Origin: Struthidea cinerea
Lineage: Eukaryota; Chordata; Aves; Passeriformes; Corcoracidae
DNA length: 64,000 bases
NCBI GenBank assembly: GCA_013397865.1
Contig: VZTI01003364.1
Coordinates: 1,439,870-1,503,869 of the forward strand
Direction of reading: 5' to 3'
Shown here: positions 39,311-52,584 of the stretch, piece by piece
Layout of the letters: each line of letters begins with the position of its first letter
Numbering within the stretch: position 1 is the first letter of the stretch
Notes under the pieces: model-generated
The model's database searches: none
The model's input: the letters and a program-made list of their open reading frames with translations, nothing else
Told to the model about the DNA's origin: nothing
Made by a program: the position numbers and the translations under genes

Positions 39311-42300
39311 ACTAGGTTTGTGGTATATCAGAATAAAAAGCTACCACGCTGTGAAACTCTCGGTGCCGCTGGCCTTGCATGCCTTCCCTCTGGACAGGAT
39401 TTAACTGAGCTGTTCCAAGAGATCACACCTTGCCAATGGAGCTGTTTTTAACAAATTAACATCTCAATGCACCGAAGGTTGAGTAGCAAAGTCAATAAAA
39501 CAGCCATTTGTTTCTATAGAAACTAAACACCTTAGCAGGGATTGTACCAAGCTTTGATTTTGGTGATTTTTTTTTTTTTTTTAAACTGGAATTTGCTGCT
39601 TTTGTTGCCTGCTCTTGCTTGTTTTCAGGAAATCAGAAATTTGGAAAACTGACTTGGAATTTTTTCGCATGTGAGGAATGATGGTAATCACATGATAATG
39701 GTACAAAAAACCATCTAGAATCTAGTTCAGTGAGTTAGAATTCATTTCTGAGTCTGTATAATCATAAACCCTAAAAATCTCAGTTTGTTCCCCTACCTTC
39801 AGACCATAAGGAACTTTACAACTTCCCATCTTCCACTCCCCTTTCTTCCTAGGCTTTTTCTCCAATACAGCTGAAAGGAGCTAAGCAGCTGCTTGCTGCC
39901 CAAAGATTTGAGGAGTTTGTGAAGGTTTTTTCCCAACTATCATTAACGTGAGGAAATGTCATAGAGAGAAGAAATATTCAGTTGATGCATTCCACATTTC
40001 TTATTCTCAGATGGAGCTTCCCCATGTGTTCTGTTCTCAAGCAGCGGTGATACTCAAATGCCTTCAAGAATACAAATAAGTAATTTAGCTTATCCTGGGA
40101 GGAAAGTACTAACAGGTTTCTGGAAATACACAAGGCATGGAATAGAACTCATTCTGTTTGGTAGTGAGACAGTGCAGTAGCTGTGCTTTTAAAGACTAGT
40201 AGGTCCATGTTTACCTTTTTGCTTATTTTTCCTGTTAGGACAGAGCTTAGAGTTTATGGATTATTTAGTCCTGTGTTTGATTGTACCTAAGTTTGTTAGG
40301 GGTTTTTTTGCCTTTTTTTTTTTTCCCAACATCAGTCTTTATGCTTTCCCTGAAAATATTTGTGGTGTTTATCACAGTGAGAGATTCTTATGAGCTGTCT
40401 TGACCTCAGTTATTTTATCAGAATCACTTTTGTGTTTTGATAACCACCTGAAAAGCCTTGCTTCTCAATTTAATTTTTTCCCAGACAAAAAAATGAGTAT
40501 TTCCATTTGTCACTCATTCCTCTTTTCCATTGAACAATAGGAAGATGGGTCACGTGAATTCCTGCAGAGCCCTTGGGAATATTGACAAGATTTTTTGGTA
40601 GGTTTTGGGAAGTTTCAGATATTTGTTTGCTTTTCTGTTCAAGATGTAGTTCTCCAAAGCATTTACATTTCCGAATGCTACTACTTGTTCATTGGAATTC
40701 TCTGAGGGGGTGGGCATAAGGAAGAGATTTCCATTGCTCTCTCCCTTCCACCATTAACACACAGCCTTTAGAAGTCAGCGGGTTATGGAAACCTGTTAGA
40801 TACAGGAAAGGAGCTAGGAAAGCCCTAAAGGGGGGCACATCTGTCAGGCCTCAGCAGTCTGCTGCTGGCCATTTCCAAGCAATCCTTTTCTGTAGCTTTA
40901 TTTACATTATGTCTAAACCCCAGTTTTAGCCATTGCTCGTGGCTTTGCCAATGCAAACACTCAGCATGAGCAAAAATTAAAGAAAATTTTAAATGGATAC
41001 CACTGGAACTTGTGTTCAGAGCCAGAATAAACTTGAGTAGTGCAAATGTCAGCTCTTGTTCACACGAAGAGTTTACACTGCTGCCTAAAATGGCAACTAA
41101 GCATAGGTGAGAGGACACAAAGCCAAGTGCTCAACTGACAATGTTATTCTGGCAGAATATGGAGGCAGTTTGGAATATGGAGGAAGTTCCAGCTCAGGGA
41201 TGTGAGGCTGCATCTTACTGGTTGACTTTTGCATTACCATTGAATGCCTGCCTTGGCCACTGATGCAGTTCTTGGAGGATAATTACAGGGGTTACAGCTT
41301 GATGGCCCTTTGATTACCTGAATTTGACTTCAATTAGAATTGCTTTCTGATTGCAGAGCTGCTCATTCTTACAACTTGTGTTTTTTTAAGAACGTCACAA
41401 TAGAAGATTTTTCCGAAGTCCTCTCGATTGCCCAGTCTGTTGGATGGCAGCATCCAATACTGAAATGGTATTTTAAAATTCATATTTGCCAAGTCATGGA
41501 AAAAACCCTTAAGAACCAAACCAGATTTTTCTTCTTTACAAAATGTATCTTTAAGTCAACATTGTATGTCTTGGCCTAAGATTTTGGCTCTCCACATTGC
41601 ACAGCTCTTCCGTGTGTAGATAGTGCTTTTTTCAGGTTTACAGGTAAAGGAGCAGCTTCCTTATGAAGGTGCAACTATAAATACACCAACACCCAACCAG
41701 CAGAACAAGTTTATTGCTGGTATATTTTCCGTGCAAGAGTTTTGTCAGCTTAGAAATACCATAAAAAATAACTCCTGTGGGATCATTGCTGTCATGTCTG
41801 GAATTGAGTTTTGATGTGAGTCAGTGTTTCCTTGAAGTTTTCAGACTGGTAGAAGCACATAGTTTGACAAGAGTCTCTGGAGGTCGTCTTGTCCAGCCTC
41901 CTGCTCCACAAATGTTCAGTTCCAGTGGGTCAGGAACTTTAACATCAGAAAAAGCTTCTGAATAATATGCACTGGGAGAGATTTTTTCCCAACTGCTTGC
42001 TACTCGGCAACTGCAAGCCTGGTGGATTACACAGAAGTCTGTTAGTTCTGAAGGGAGGGGCCCTGCTAAAGATGAGAGGATTGGGGTAAGAGGACTGCAA
42101 GGGACTTTGCTCTGTAAACAGTGGGAGCAGCTGCCAGCAGGTGTACCACAGGCAGCACTGTTTGCAGCTGATGGGACATGCAGAAGTCAGGGAGAAGGCC
42201 CTGAGTAGAAGTAAAGGCTTCAGGCAGTGAAGAAGAGCTCCAGAGTGCACTTTCCAGGCTGTTAACTCCAGATGTCAACAGAGATGACATCAGGCTGGCA

Positions 42301-43389
42301 CCATAAGATTGTATTTCACTCTGGAAGAAATGAGGCCAGCATTCCTGGAAATGTCAGGCAAGAATGCTGTGCAGAAAACTGCAGTTTCTAGATTGTTCCC
42401 AAGGCTGAAAAGAAGTTCCTATAATGAGTAGCAAGTACATGGCAAGGTTTCCATCACCTTGTGCCACAAACTGAAGCAATGCAGGTCCCTTGCTGTCTCT
42501 TCCCCTCCCTCTGTCTAGGTATAGTGTCTGAATGGTTTCTTGGGGGCTGAGAACCTCAGGCTTTTAAACTACATCCTTGTGTTTTGCAACACAAGTTGCA
42601 TGGTTTGCAAGTTAACACTAGAAATCAGGCAATTCCATCTGAGGACTGCACTGCCAGCCATTTGCTTTCTGCTGTCCTGGGCAATGTTTTGTCATGCTCG
42701 TGTCCCAAGTTGTCATAGCCTGATTTTTTTATACATTGCTTAAATTTCATGACAGCTGAAATTTCATCTTGATGTCAGATACTGAGTGTTTATAGTCTCT
42801 TATTTTCTAACTTATACCTGGCTATCAAGTAAAGAGATCACTGTAACTGCAAAAAATGATGCTGGTGTTGGTTTGTTTTATATTATGAAGTATTGTTTAA
42901 GGCCACAGAAGAGTAGGTAGCTTAGTAAGGTTCAGAGCTGATGAAAACTCATTTTCCATGGAACTTCTCTTACAGTGGGTTCTTCAGTGTCTAATAGTGC
43001 GCACATTTCTCTCTGCCCTGTGGATTCTTCAGCAACTAAAAAAAAGTTAAGCTCTGCTTTGATCTTTCCCCTAGCTGCAGTACTAGGTGGTTCTCCTGCT
43101 GCGGCCAATGCTTGGGTCAGTTAAGCTAACAAAGACCTCTGAGACCAGAAATTTGTGTCAAAATTTGGCTGAGACTCAGATACTCAGAAGTGATTATGGT
43201 GAGCTTTGACACACAGCCTGCAGGTACAACACTTGCTACTGGACAAAGTACATCTGTTTCAAATCAGGCAATACTGCAGGTGCCTGGTCTCCTTTCTCCT
43301 CCCTTGTCTGATGTACTCTGCATTTCCTCTCTCAGCTCTGCAGTGAGGGACTCCAGGGCTAGAAATTAGGATTCTGCAAGGAATTTAGC
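39311..43389. other. Intergenic DNA, UBR5 to ODF1, part 1
   Basis: About 4 kb with no supportable gene. A possible short CR1 remnant lies at 41865-41915. Poly(T) runs near 39569-39582 and 40313-40324. Nothing else recognised. Confidence 0.7.
41865..41915 (-). mobile_element. Possible short CR1 3' remnant
   Basis: The stretch tctctggaggtcgtcttgtc followed by cagcctcctgctc matches the antisense CR1 3' untranslated pattern (ggaggtcatctagtccaacc as usually seen). Only about 50 bases are recognisable, so this could be chance. Confidence 0.35.
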
Positions 43390-43690
43390 CTATAAGAAAG
43401 CTGGAGAGGGACTTTCTACAAAGGCGCATTGTAGTGGTTTTACACTAGAAGAGGGCAGATTTAGATGAGCGATAAAGAAGAAATTATTCAGTGTGAAGGT
43501 AGTGAGGCACTGGAGCAGGCTGCCCAGAGATGTGGATACCCCATCCCTGGAAGTGTTCAAGGCCAGGCTGGATGGGGCTTTGAGTAGCCTGGCCTAGTGG
43601 AAGGTGTCTCTCTGCCCAGGGCAGGGAGGTTGGAACGAGATGATCTTTCATGTCCCTTCCAACCCAAATAATTCAAGGAATCTATGATCT
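43390..43690 (+). mobile_element. CR1 LINE 3' fragment
   Basis: Contains the CR1 landmarks aagaaagctggagagggact, then gaggcactggagcaggctgc, then gtgttcaaggccaggctgga, ending with tcccttccaacccaaa and tctatgat, the typical 3' terminus. About 300 bases, 5' truncated, not coding. Confidence 0.92.
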
Positions 43691-45180
43691 GTTTCTCCTT
43701 TCTTTACTATACAGTACGTTTTGCTTTCTCTGTTTAGGAGCGTTGGCACAACATGTCTGGGATCAAAGTGAGGTCTCCGCCAAGTGTTCGGTGGAGTTTG
43801 TAGATCCACCAGTATCTGGTAGACTCAGATTTTGACACTCACTTGACATTGCTTCTCACCATTGCTTCTTACCTGCATCTTTCTCTTCCAGCTCCCACAG
43901 AGACACTTCTGAGGATCTGTTCCTTCTGACTGGGCATCCAGGACTTCTTTTCTTGTCCAGGCCCCACCACAAAGTTTACATGATCACTTTTTTATGTGTA
44001 GAGCAGACCCGTTCCCTGACAAATGCAGCTGAGCATGACAAGAGGAGCTCACCAGGCATCCTGGGCTCTGTGCCGGAGCCAAAGGAGCAGAGGCTGTGGG
44101 CAGCCGCTTGTGTGACTGTCCCTGTAAGGTGGCATGGGCAGAGCTGGCACGCACAGTGTACACGGTGGGTGTATCTCTGAGACTTTCTGTCACCCAGGCA
44201 GGTGTTCCTGTGCAGGCAGCTGTAAAACAGAGTTGTGTTCTTTTGTATCAGAGCAGCTTCCTGTAAGTTCCTGGTAAGGAAAGACAGAATTTGTTTGAAC
44301 TTTAGCAACCTTAAAGGTGGGCATATGGTCCCCGGGGGTTGTCTGGGTCCCCTGTGGAATTGCCTTCTCCTTCTTACCTGTCTGCACACTGTCAAGGGAG
44401 TCCAGGTGGTTAACTAGGACAAGAGAAGGGTTTTTTATTTTCCTATTAGTTCCATTTGATTGGGTTAGCTACTCTTGTCTTAACCTTATTTACCTTCAAA
44501 AGCGGCAGTTTTTAAAAAAAAATCACCTTTATAAAATGTGCTGGTGAAATGCATTCACAGCAACAGTTCTGTGTGCCCTTGATTCATGTACTGCCTTCTG
44601 AAATTATTGCAGAGTAAATTTTTTTCTGGCAGGGAAAGGAGTGGAGACCTTCCAGGTCAGAAGCAAGTGAATAATTCCATGGACTCCAGTGGGGCCAGGA
44701 TTTACCTTTCAGCATATATACTTTCAGCCTACTTTTTAACTGCTGTTTCTCTGTCATGAAATAGCCATTTGTCATGCATGGCTATTTATAATATAGGAAG
44801 AAATAGTAGATAGTTCCTGGGTTTTAATTCCCCTCGAAAAAAAATATTAAAATTTAAACATTTCCAGAGAAGTCCAGTGTAGCACAAAGCAGTGGATGCC
44901 AAGTGCCCAGCCGTCCACCTTTTGAGGGTGGTTTTGTTGGCCAGCTCTAGCTGGTCCTCATGGACTGAACATCCATAGCTTCCCCAGAGATAATGATGCA
45001 CTTTGGGAGTGGAGTTTTCCATTTGGTTTCACCCCAAAGGAGTTGTGCGCTCTCAGGCTGCTCCACAACATCAAACAGAAGATGGTGAGAGGAAGATGAG
45101 TTTCTAGCCCAAACTGCTGATTTGAACAATAGCACAGGCACACTGAGAGAAAACTGAGCTGCTTGTGAAATAGCTCCAAA
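43691..45180. other. Intergenic DNA, part 2
   Basis: About 1.5 kb without recognisable gene or repeat family. Overlapping short frames on both strands look random. Confidence 0.7.
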
Positions 45181-45231
45181 GCAGCCTCCATTTACAGCTG
45201 GCACTTTAGGCCAGCTGTAAATGGAGGCTGT
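45181..45231. repeat. Near-perfect hairpin, 22-bp arms, 7-base loop
   Basis: Left arm 45181-45202 (starts gcagcctcca, ends cagctggc) and right arm 45210-45231 are reverse complements at 21 of 22 positions; the loop is actttag. The pairing stops at both outer ends. It could fold as RNA from either strand. Whether it is transcribed is unknown; it may simply be a small inverted duplication. Confidence 0.85.
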
Positions 45232-48200
45232 GTCATTTGAGAACTGGCTCATAAACAGAGGCTGTTCAGGAGAAATTTGGCCTGTGCAAAATGGGTGTGC
45301 ATAGAGGCTACAAATCCAGCATCCCTTCTGAAATATCTCTTCCATGTTTCAGCAGTTGGAGGTTCCCATCAGGAGGTGCAGGCAAAGTGTCAAACACAGC
45401 CCATTCCCTTTAAATGATGCGTTTTGCTTCCAGGGAAGATTGCACCTTCTGCTAAAAATCTTGTGGGTTTTTTTTTCTTCTTTGTTTTCCCCCTTTCAAT
45501 CACTAAGGGCATTCACATAGAACAGGATTGCTGTTTTTTACTGTTGTTCCATGTCCCTATAGTGTCTTCCCTAGCTGAGAACACAGTTGCAGTGAGTCTT
45601 GCAACCAGTCGTAGAAGTGATTAAATGTCAAAATAGTAGATGTTAAATTCATGTGAGGAGAGGCAGCTCTAATATCTGGGAGTCCCACAAAATAGGATTT
45701 TTATGGTGATGGAGCTTCAGTACTGAGAGGCAGAAAAAAATTGCAGTGGAGACAGTGGTCAATAGGAGATGCAGCACGCAAAGACTGCTGGGAACTGCTT
45801 TGGCAGTTAACATTTAGCTTCATTGAAACTAATGGAGAAAAGAAAATATGAATAGTCTGGAATGTTTTTCTTCCATTGCAGTAAGAGGAAAGGGACACAC
45901 TTAACTGATGGCTGAACATTTTATTGTGAATAACAGCAATTGCAACGCTGTTGTATATTCCTGCATATGTGTTGGTGAGGGTATTTCTGTAGACATGCAG
46001 GTAGCTGGCATGAAACTGCAGGCAGATTTGCAAATTCAGAATTACTTGCTACTTACTAAACATACAGGTAGTTTCACTTGCCTTTTGCTGTGAACTAAGA
46101 GTAATTATTGGGGCTTAAATGTTTAATACTGTATATTTACTTTGTCTAATTTTTTTAAAAAGTGTCAAGTAAAAGGTTTAGATATTTCAAAATGGGAAAG
46201 GAGAAAAAATATGGCCCTAAGTCCTCTTTGAAACATTTTCATGAAAACTGTAATGCCACTAGAATCTGAAGGAGGGCAGTCAGTATATTATCACTTGCAG
46301 GAAACTTCAAAGTTTGAATTTGGGTTATGAGCACCAGGCAAAAGAAAAACGGAACTTAACAAGCCACGTGGAAACTTGTTAGCATTTGACAGATCTGTTC
46401 ACTCAGGATTATGTACTTACACTTGGCCTTTTCCCCCCTGTACATCTTGTACAACCTACCTAGACCCAGCTAAATTTGCCTGAAGTTTTCCCTGTCACTG
46501 TGCCTTCCAGCTGGCAGGGGAGCCCCTTGGCTGCTCCTCTGGGCGGAATGCCTGCTGGGCACACTGCTGGGGGGGAGCTGGTGTCCGTTGGGAAATGTCT
46601 TCTTGTGTCACCTAGCTTTTGGGACTACGGAGGCAAGAGCACAAATACGTTAGTTTGGGATGTCCCATTTAGAAATGCTGTTCATTTTTAATGCACAAGT
46701 AACAGGTTTTTGCCTGAGGAATGTGCAGAAGTTTATAGTATGTAAGCCACTAGGGCAGGAGTTCAAATAGGCTTCAGTCATAATGATAGGTGACTTACCC
46801 ATTTGGCTTCTTATTTCCTGCGATTTATTCTGCTGTTCTGATAAGCTATGATTTAAAACACACTGAAGTGCCAGTGCAGGCTAACAGCCCCTTCTCCTAC
46901 ACTGAAACACATCACTGAGAACAGAAGACATTATGCTTTGTATCTGTCTCCCGGGACGAGGGAAAGAATGGCTGAGGGGTATGGAGCTCTGCCCACAAAG
47001 ACCGCTTCACAGGCTGTCAGCTGAATTTGGAGTGGGAATCAGATCCAGAAAACAGATACCTGAATTTAGGTGTCTAATCTCCCGCACTAGGCAGTGGAGA
47101 CTTAGTTATGGCAGTCAATGGAGCTGGGAGTGTGATTCATCTGAGGAAATGTAGGTATCCATCCTCTGTTGAGCTGAACCCCTCCTGGCAGCGGGACACT
47201 GAGCTCATACCATCGTGTCGACACCTCTGGGTACACAGCTACAGCCTGGAAGCCCATCCGTGGTAAGGATGTGCTGATGACAGAGATTCAGTCTCCAATT
47301 GCTGCATTGTTTCTGCAGCTAAACGAGAGGGGCGGGCTGGACCCACTCCCCCCCTCCCCCCGGCAAAGGCTGGAGCTGCAGAGCCCTCCGGAGAGTCGGA
47401 GCGTGTGTGGGCAAGCTTCATCCCCTCTGTGAGGGGTGGGTGAGCACATGAGACCTTATTTAGGTAGTCAAAATGGCACTCAAGGCTGTGCAATAAAGAA
47501 ACATCTCTCTGTTAAAATTATTTTTACAACCTGTGTTGTCGAGTTCAGACAAATAGACTTAACCTAGCCTTCTTAGGACATGAAACATTAGTATCTACCA
47601 CTTATGTCTGAAGCTATGTTTTAGATTTTATTTTCCAGACAAAAGAGTAATTTAAAATTATGCAAATGAGCTGCCAAAGCAAGGCATTATGCAGATTTGT
47701 GAGGCAGGCAGCAGAGTGTTAACCCTTGGTGCTGCAGCTCGCTGCGGAGGGAGCACTGCTGCGGCAACTCTGCGTGAATTCCTTCCAGCCCTTGTGCTCT
47801 TTAATTACAACACTCCTGAGGCAGGGCCTGAGGTGTGAGGCTCAGCTCCTGCACGCCCCCATTACCAAGTGGATTTAGGTGGATGGAGGAGCTGTGTTTG
47901 CTGCATTGTTCACCTCACAGTCCTGCTCAGCACAAGCTGTACCCAAATCCGGCCTGGGCATGTCAGAAAAGACAAGTGTTGTAACTGTCATCCGTGGTTT
48001 CATACGGGTTGTTTCCAGAATATTTGAAGTGACTGTCATGGGAGAAGTATTAAATTGCATTTCAAATGTCAGTAGTGCCATAACACTTTTAAAAAAATGA
48101 CACTGTCAGCTATAAGTCCTCTAGCTTGCTGGGCTGGCTGGTGTACACAAGATGCACTAGCAGCCTTGACTTTCTGTAGAGGAAAGCTATTAAAAGAACT

Positions 48201-51200
48201 TCATGTTGTGCTAATTTGTGGATTCAATAGCTCATTATCCCACCCAGCTATAAAGGTGGTGGGAATAACTCTCAGCCAGGAACAGATGGGTTTTGATAGA
48301 AATCCAAGGTCTGATCTGCTCTGGAAGTTTGCCCTGATCTCTGCAACTGATGCCAACAGCTGACTTAGCCGTATTGGTGCAAGCATTAGTGCTGAGCAAG
48401 AAATCCAGTGTTTTATAGCAGTAAAGTTTGGCAAATGGCAAGAGCAGGCAAATCCCCAACATGCATAAGGATATAAGTGCAGCTGATCTCTGATGGAGGT
48501 GCCTGATGCTGGGTTAAAATAGTGGCAGCCAAGCCTGGGAAAAGAGGGAAAGAGTTCACATCAGGCAGTTTTGGAAGGGCTGAGTTTGTGCCTCAGTCAT
48601 GCCCATGTGGGATGCCAAGCCCTGTCACATATGCGCTTCGTTCAGTGTCAGGCAGGGATGGATCATGGTGAGGGCAGGAAGGAGTCTGGTTGCAGTATGG
48701 GGGACTTGAATCCACATTTCCTCCTGCACTTCAGTTCATAGAACATGCAAAGTTGTTCATGGCTCTCTGTGAGAGAGCTCACAGAGCGGGTTCCAAGGAA
48801 AACACCAAGAATATGTATTTCTGTAGTGAATTACTTCAGTAACAAACAATGTCTCAGTGCTGCTCCAGGACACAGAGGTAATCTGTGTTTCTCTCTTGCA
48901 CCCTCTTACACCCAAACCCTTTAAAAGTTTTCTCCACTCACCAAAACGCTTCCTCACTTTCTTTCTAGTTAAAGGTGTCATTTCAAGCTGCCTGTCAGAA
49001 GCTGCCTGTCTCAGCCAGTACACAATACTGAATAAACAGTTCAATATGTTCAAACCTGGATGCTGTTGGTGAATTTACAGGCTTAAAACCTACAGCCCTT
49101 TTTAAACTGCATGCACCCAAAGGTTAGCTCAGTTTAGCTGCTTTGGTTTTGCTTGTTCTTAAGAGCATTTTTGGCTCAAAAATGTGATGTCTTTCACATA
49201 TTTGGAAAGAGTTGTCCAAAGCACGTGATCAACATCTGTTGGTTTTGATGTGCCAGAAGAGCTATGTAAGAGATTCAGAGATCACAGAATACATTGCTGC
49301 TGTGTATATTTGTTTTTATATTTGGATTTTCTATTTTAAATTTGGAGTTTTCCTATTGCTCAACAATTTAAGCCATGGGCTGATGGTCTGGTTAGTAAAA
49401 AAAAAGCATGAAACCCACCTACATTGGTTCAGGTTTTGTTAGTTTTGGAGGAAAAGGATATAAGGATAAAAGCTGAAATGGATATAAATCAGACACTGCT
49501 GCTGTACTGCCAATGCCTGGCCAGCTTAAAAGAACTAAACTAGTTTAAATAGGCAGAAACACTGTTTTATGATGGCAAATAACAGAACTGAGCACTAAGG
49601 CCATGGAAGGAAGTTGCTAGGAAACCTCTACAGTGCTCTGGAAAAGTTTTGAAGTGCAGGCACCTATAAGAGAGTTGTCACCACCTGCCAGCCTGGGCAT
49701 TTCCTAAAAACAGGGGTGTAAAATTGTAGTACACATTGATTTCTATAAATGCAGCACCAGGAAATGCCTTACAGTTCATTTTAAATCAGTGCAGCTTCAG
49801 GGGACTGTGAGCTGTTCCCAGAACCATCCCTGAAGACTTAACGCTAAGGTCCTGTCCACAGTAATGCTGAAGTCCTGACTTCTGTGTCCAGGCAAGGTCT
49901 GCCCAGACTGCACTCATCTTAACGAGGTTCTTAGCAAAGATCTTTGCTTCTGTGAGCTCTAACCTTGCCCATGCTGAGATTTCAATAGGGTAAACTGTAA
50001 GCTAGACTAGCCCTCTGCAGGCATGGCCATGGGGTCTTTTCTCTTTTGCACTGAGCTGCAGGGTGGTTTTACTGGCAGAGATTTCCTGCAGGCATGCTGC
50101 CACCTCAAGTGGGTTCTCTGCATGGGGATGCTTCAGAAAGTTAAGGTGCATCAATCAAAAATGTTACAACTGCAGGTCCACAATGTCAGCATGCATATGT
50201 TAAAACCCAAATTTCTGTACCAAGTAGTTGTAATTATGATGATATCTTAATCCTTTTAACACTTGATTTCTTTTGTATGGCTACTTCATAGTTTAACCAT
50301 TTAAGCCCATTTCTATGAGGAAACTGGTAGGTGAAAGATTGGGGAATCACCAGGGACCACGTTTTTCTTTCATCATGAAGTCATCTGTCGGTGCAGCTCG
50401 TGACTGGGATTAAGACAAGCAATGTCTATCAGGGTTGCTAGGATTGCTTGTCTACACACTTCTTTGGTAACTTTTTGCAAAAATGGGTGATGAGGTACAG
50501 TGATGGAGGAATGGCTGCTGTGAGCACAATAAACAGAGCTGTAAAATTTCTAGTCTGTGAAATCCCCTTTGTGTGGGAACCCCCTGAAGGTGTGTTACCA
50601 GCAAACTCCTGCTTGCCACCACCGGTCCTTGTTACATCGTTCATTCTGCACTCTCCCTCCCCACCTGGTAAAATGACCCATCATGCTAAAAGCCATTAGC
50701 ACTCAGAAGGTGGACAAGGGGATCTCTTTCTCCTTCAAAGATAAGCAATAAATTAATAGAAATAAGAAATACACGTTAAACCTGAGGATACTCCTTTAAA
50801 GAAAGATTCCTTTTATAACGACAGGGTTCATTCCATAACAAAGAAGGCACTCCAGAGGTGTGATGCTGATATGCAATACTGATACATGAAGTATGGCTCT
50901 TACAGGATTTTCCATTCTGGTTTATCTAGTCTGTTGACACATAAAAAGGAAAAGATCCAGATCTTCAGTTTAACTTAAAAAACCCCAAACCTCTTAGGAA
51001 ATCCTTTTTTACACAACATATAATTAATATATGGAATCAGCACTGAATATTCGTGACAGGTTTAGACTAGCTCTGCACTTGATGGTCTAGCAGCCTTTGT
51101 GAGCTGTGTCCATGTGAGATGCTGTGGGAGGGAGGACTCCAAAACAGTCTGTAAAGGCAGGAACTGAGCTGTTAATTTAAAGAAAAGCCTTTAGTTTCTG

Positions 51201-52559
51201 GAGCAAGAAAATATGCAAGAGCTATAGCAACATCTGGAGCTTTCTTAATTCAAAGAAGGTTTTTCTGCACTTCACAAAGGATTATGTGCATGCACATAAA
51301 GCACTTCCAGTGGTGTTACTGGAGTAAGGTCACATCCAAGACTCAGATTACACACTTTGTGACTCAGAAAGCAGCACCCACATCACATGCTCTTACAGCA
51401 GTGATGTCCACACCTGAGCAAGTTCCCGTCACCTTCCCTATGGCAAGTGAGGAGAAACAGGGACCCAATGGACTCCGCTGTATAGCTGCTGATAGGAGTA
51501 GCCACGTCCTAGCAGCACCTCTCTCCTTTGTTGTCTGCAGAGAAGATTTAGAGGGGATGGGTTTGCTGTAGGTTTGAAGAGGTTTAAAGAGAATGAAGCC
51601 CAGCAAGGTGCCTTCTGACTGCAGTTGGGGAGCCATCTGCTTTCCCTGCTCTGAAGGCAGAGCCACCCCAGATGGGATGCTGGGAGACTTGCAGGTTTCA
51701 CATGGTGCTGGATGACTGAAGCAGGCACCTCTTGCAGCTGTCCATCCTGCCCCTTTGGTAGGCACAGTTGCCCCAAAGCAAGGATGTGAATCATCTCCTC
51801 AGCCACACAAGTCAATGTGTCACGACGTCCGTGTGCTCGCCACAGCCATGGGCCTAAGACTGGTGCAGAGCAGACAGGACCTGGGCAGGTCTTGCTCAGA
51901 TGCAGGGCAGCTGAGTAGTGAGGAGAAACAGGAAAGGCAAGTTCAAATGCAGGTGTGACACAAAGGAAAAGGTGACGTAGTAACCCCAAGCCCCGTGCAG
52001 CCCACTGATGTCCACTGGACCCCTCACATCAGGATATACTATGGCAGCGCCGTGTCTCCAGCAGGAAATGAGAAGGGGTCTTCCCCAAAGTATCCAGCAC
52101 AGGCAGGACTGTTAGAGGCAGGATTCCAGAGCAAACATAAGCCTTGCTCATCACCACAACGTCCTTGTGCACAGGCAATTGCCACTTCCAAAGCAGCAGC
52201 CCTCACAGACCTGAGCCTGGGAGGTGCAAAGCGTCTGGGCCATCTCAGAGATCAATGCTTGTGAAATATGGTGGGATTGTTGCGGTTCATCAAAGCACAG
52301 GCTTAACTTTAAACTCCTCAGTCATACAAGTAGTTACTGTCTGACCCTGTCTCACACCTTAACAGTGTTGCCAAAGCAGGAAGGAAAGAATTGAAATTTT
52401 ACACGGTGACATACGGAGTGATTCAGAATTCTTCTAAAATGAAGATGGTGAGAACGTTTTTGTCAGGTCTTTGATCCCGTTCAAAAATAGAACCCCCTGG
52501 ATGTGGTTAGAGAGGGCTCATGCTGTGAGCTAGAGTTTTTGTAATCACTGCTGACTGGA
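45232..52559. other. Intergenic DNA, part 3
   Basis: About 7.3 kb with no supportable gene. Frames such as 51438-51989 (minus) lack any known domain. A pair of octamer-like sites is noted at 47658-47696. No CR1 or LTR recognised. Confidence 0.65.
47658..47696. promoter_or_regulatory. Paired octamer-like (POU factor) motifs
   Basis: A perfect octamer ATGCAAAT at 47660-47667 and a one-mismatch copy ATGCAGAT at 47689-47696, both preceded by TT, 29 bases apart. The surroundings are unusually free of simple sequence and might be a conserved non-coding element. Function is inferred from motif only. Confidence 0.25.
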
Positions 52560-52584
52560 ACTACCTGTCAGTCTGACAGGTAGT
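52560..52584. repeat. Perfect short palindrome, 12-bp arms
   Basis: actacctgtcag, one central base, then its exact reverse complement. Origin unknown; no similar copy noticed elsewhere in the window. Confidence 0.85.

Noticed and set aside
51438..51989. Open frame of 183 codons on the minus strand
   Set aside because: No domain or homologue recognised, and overlapping frames are open on both strands, as in GC-richer non-coding DNA.
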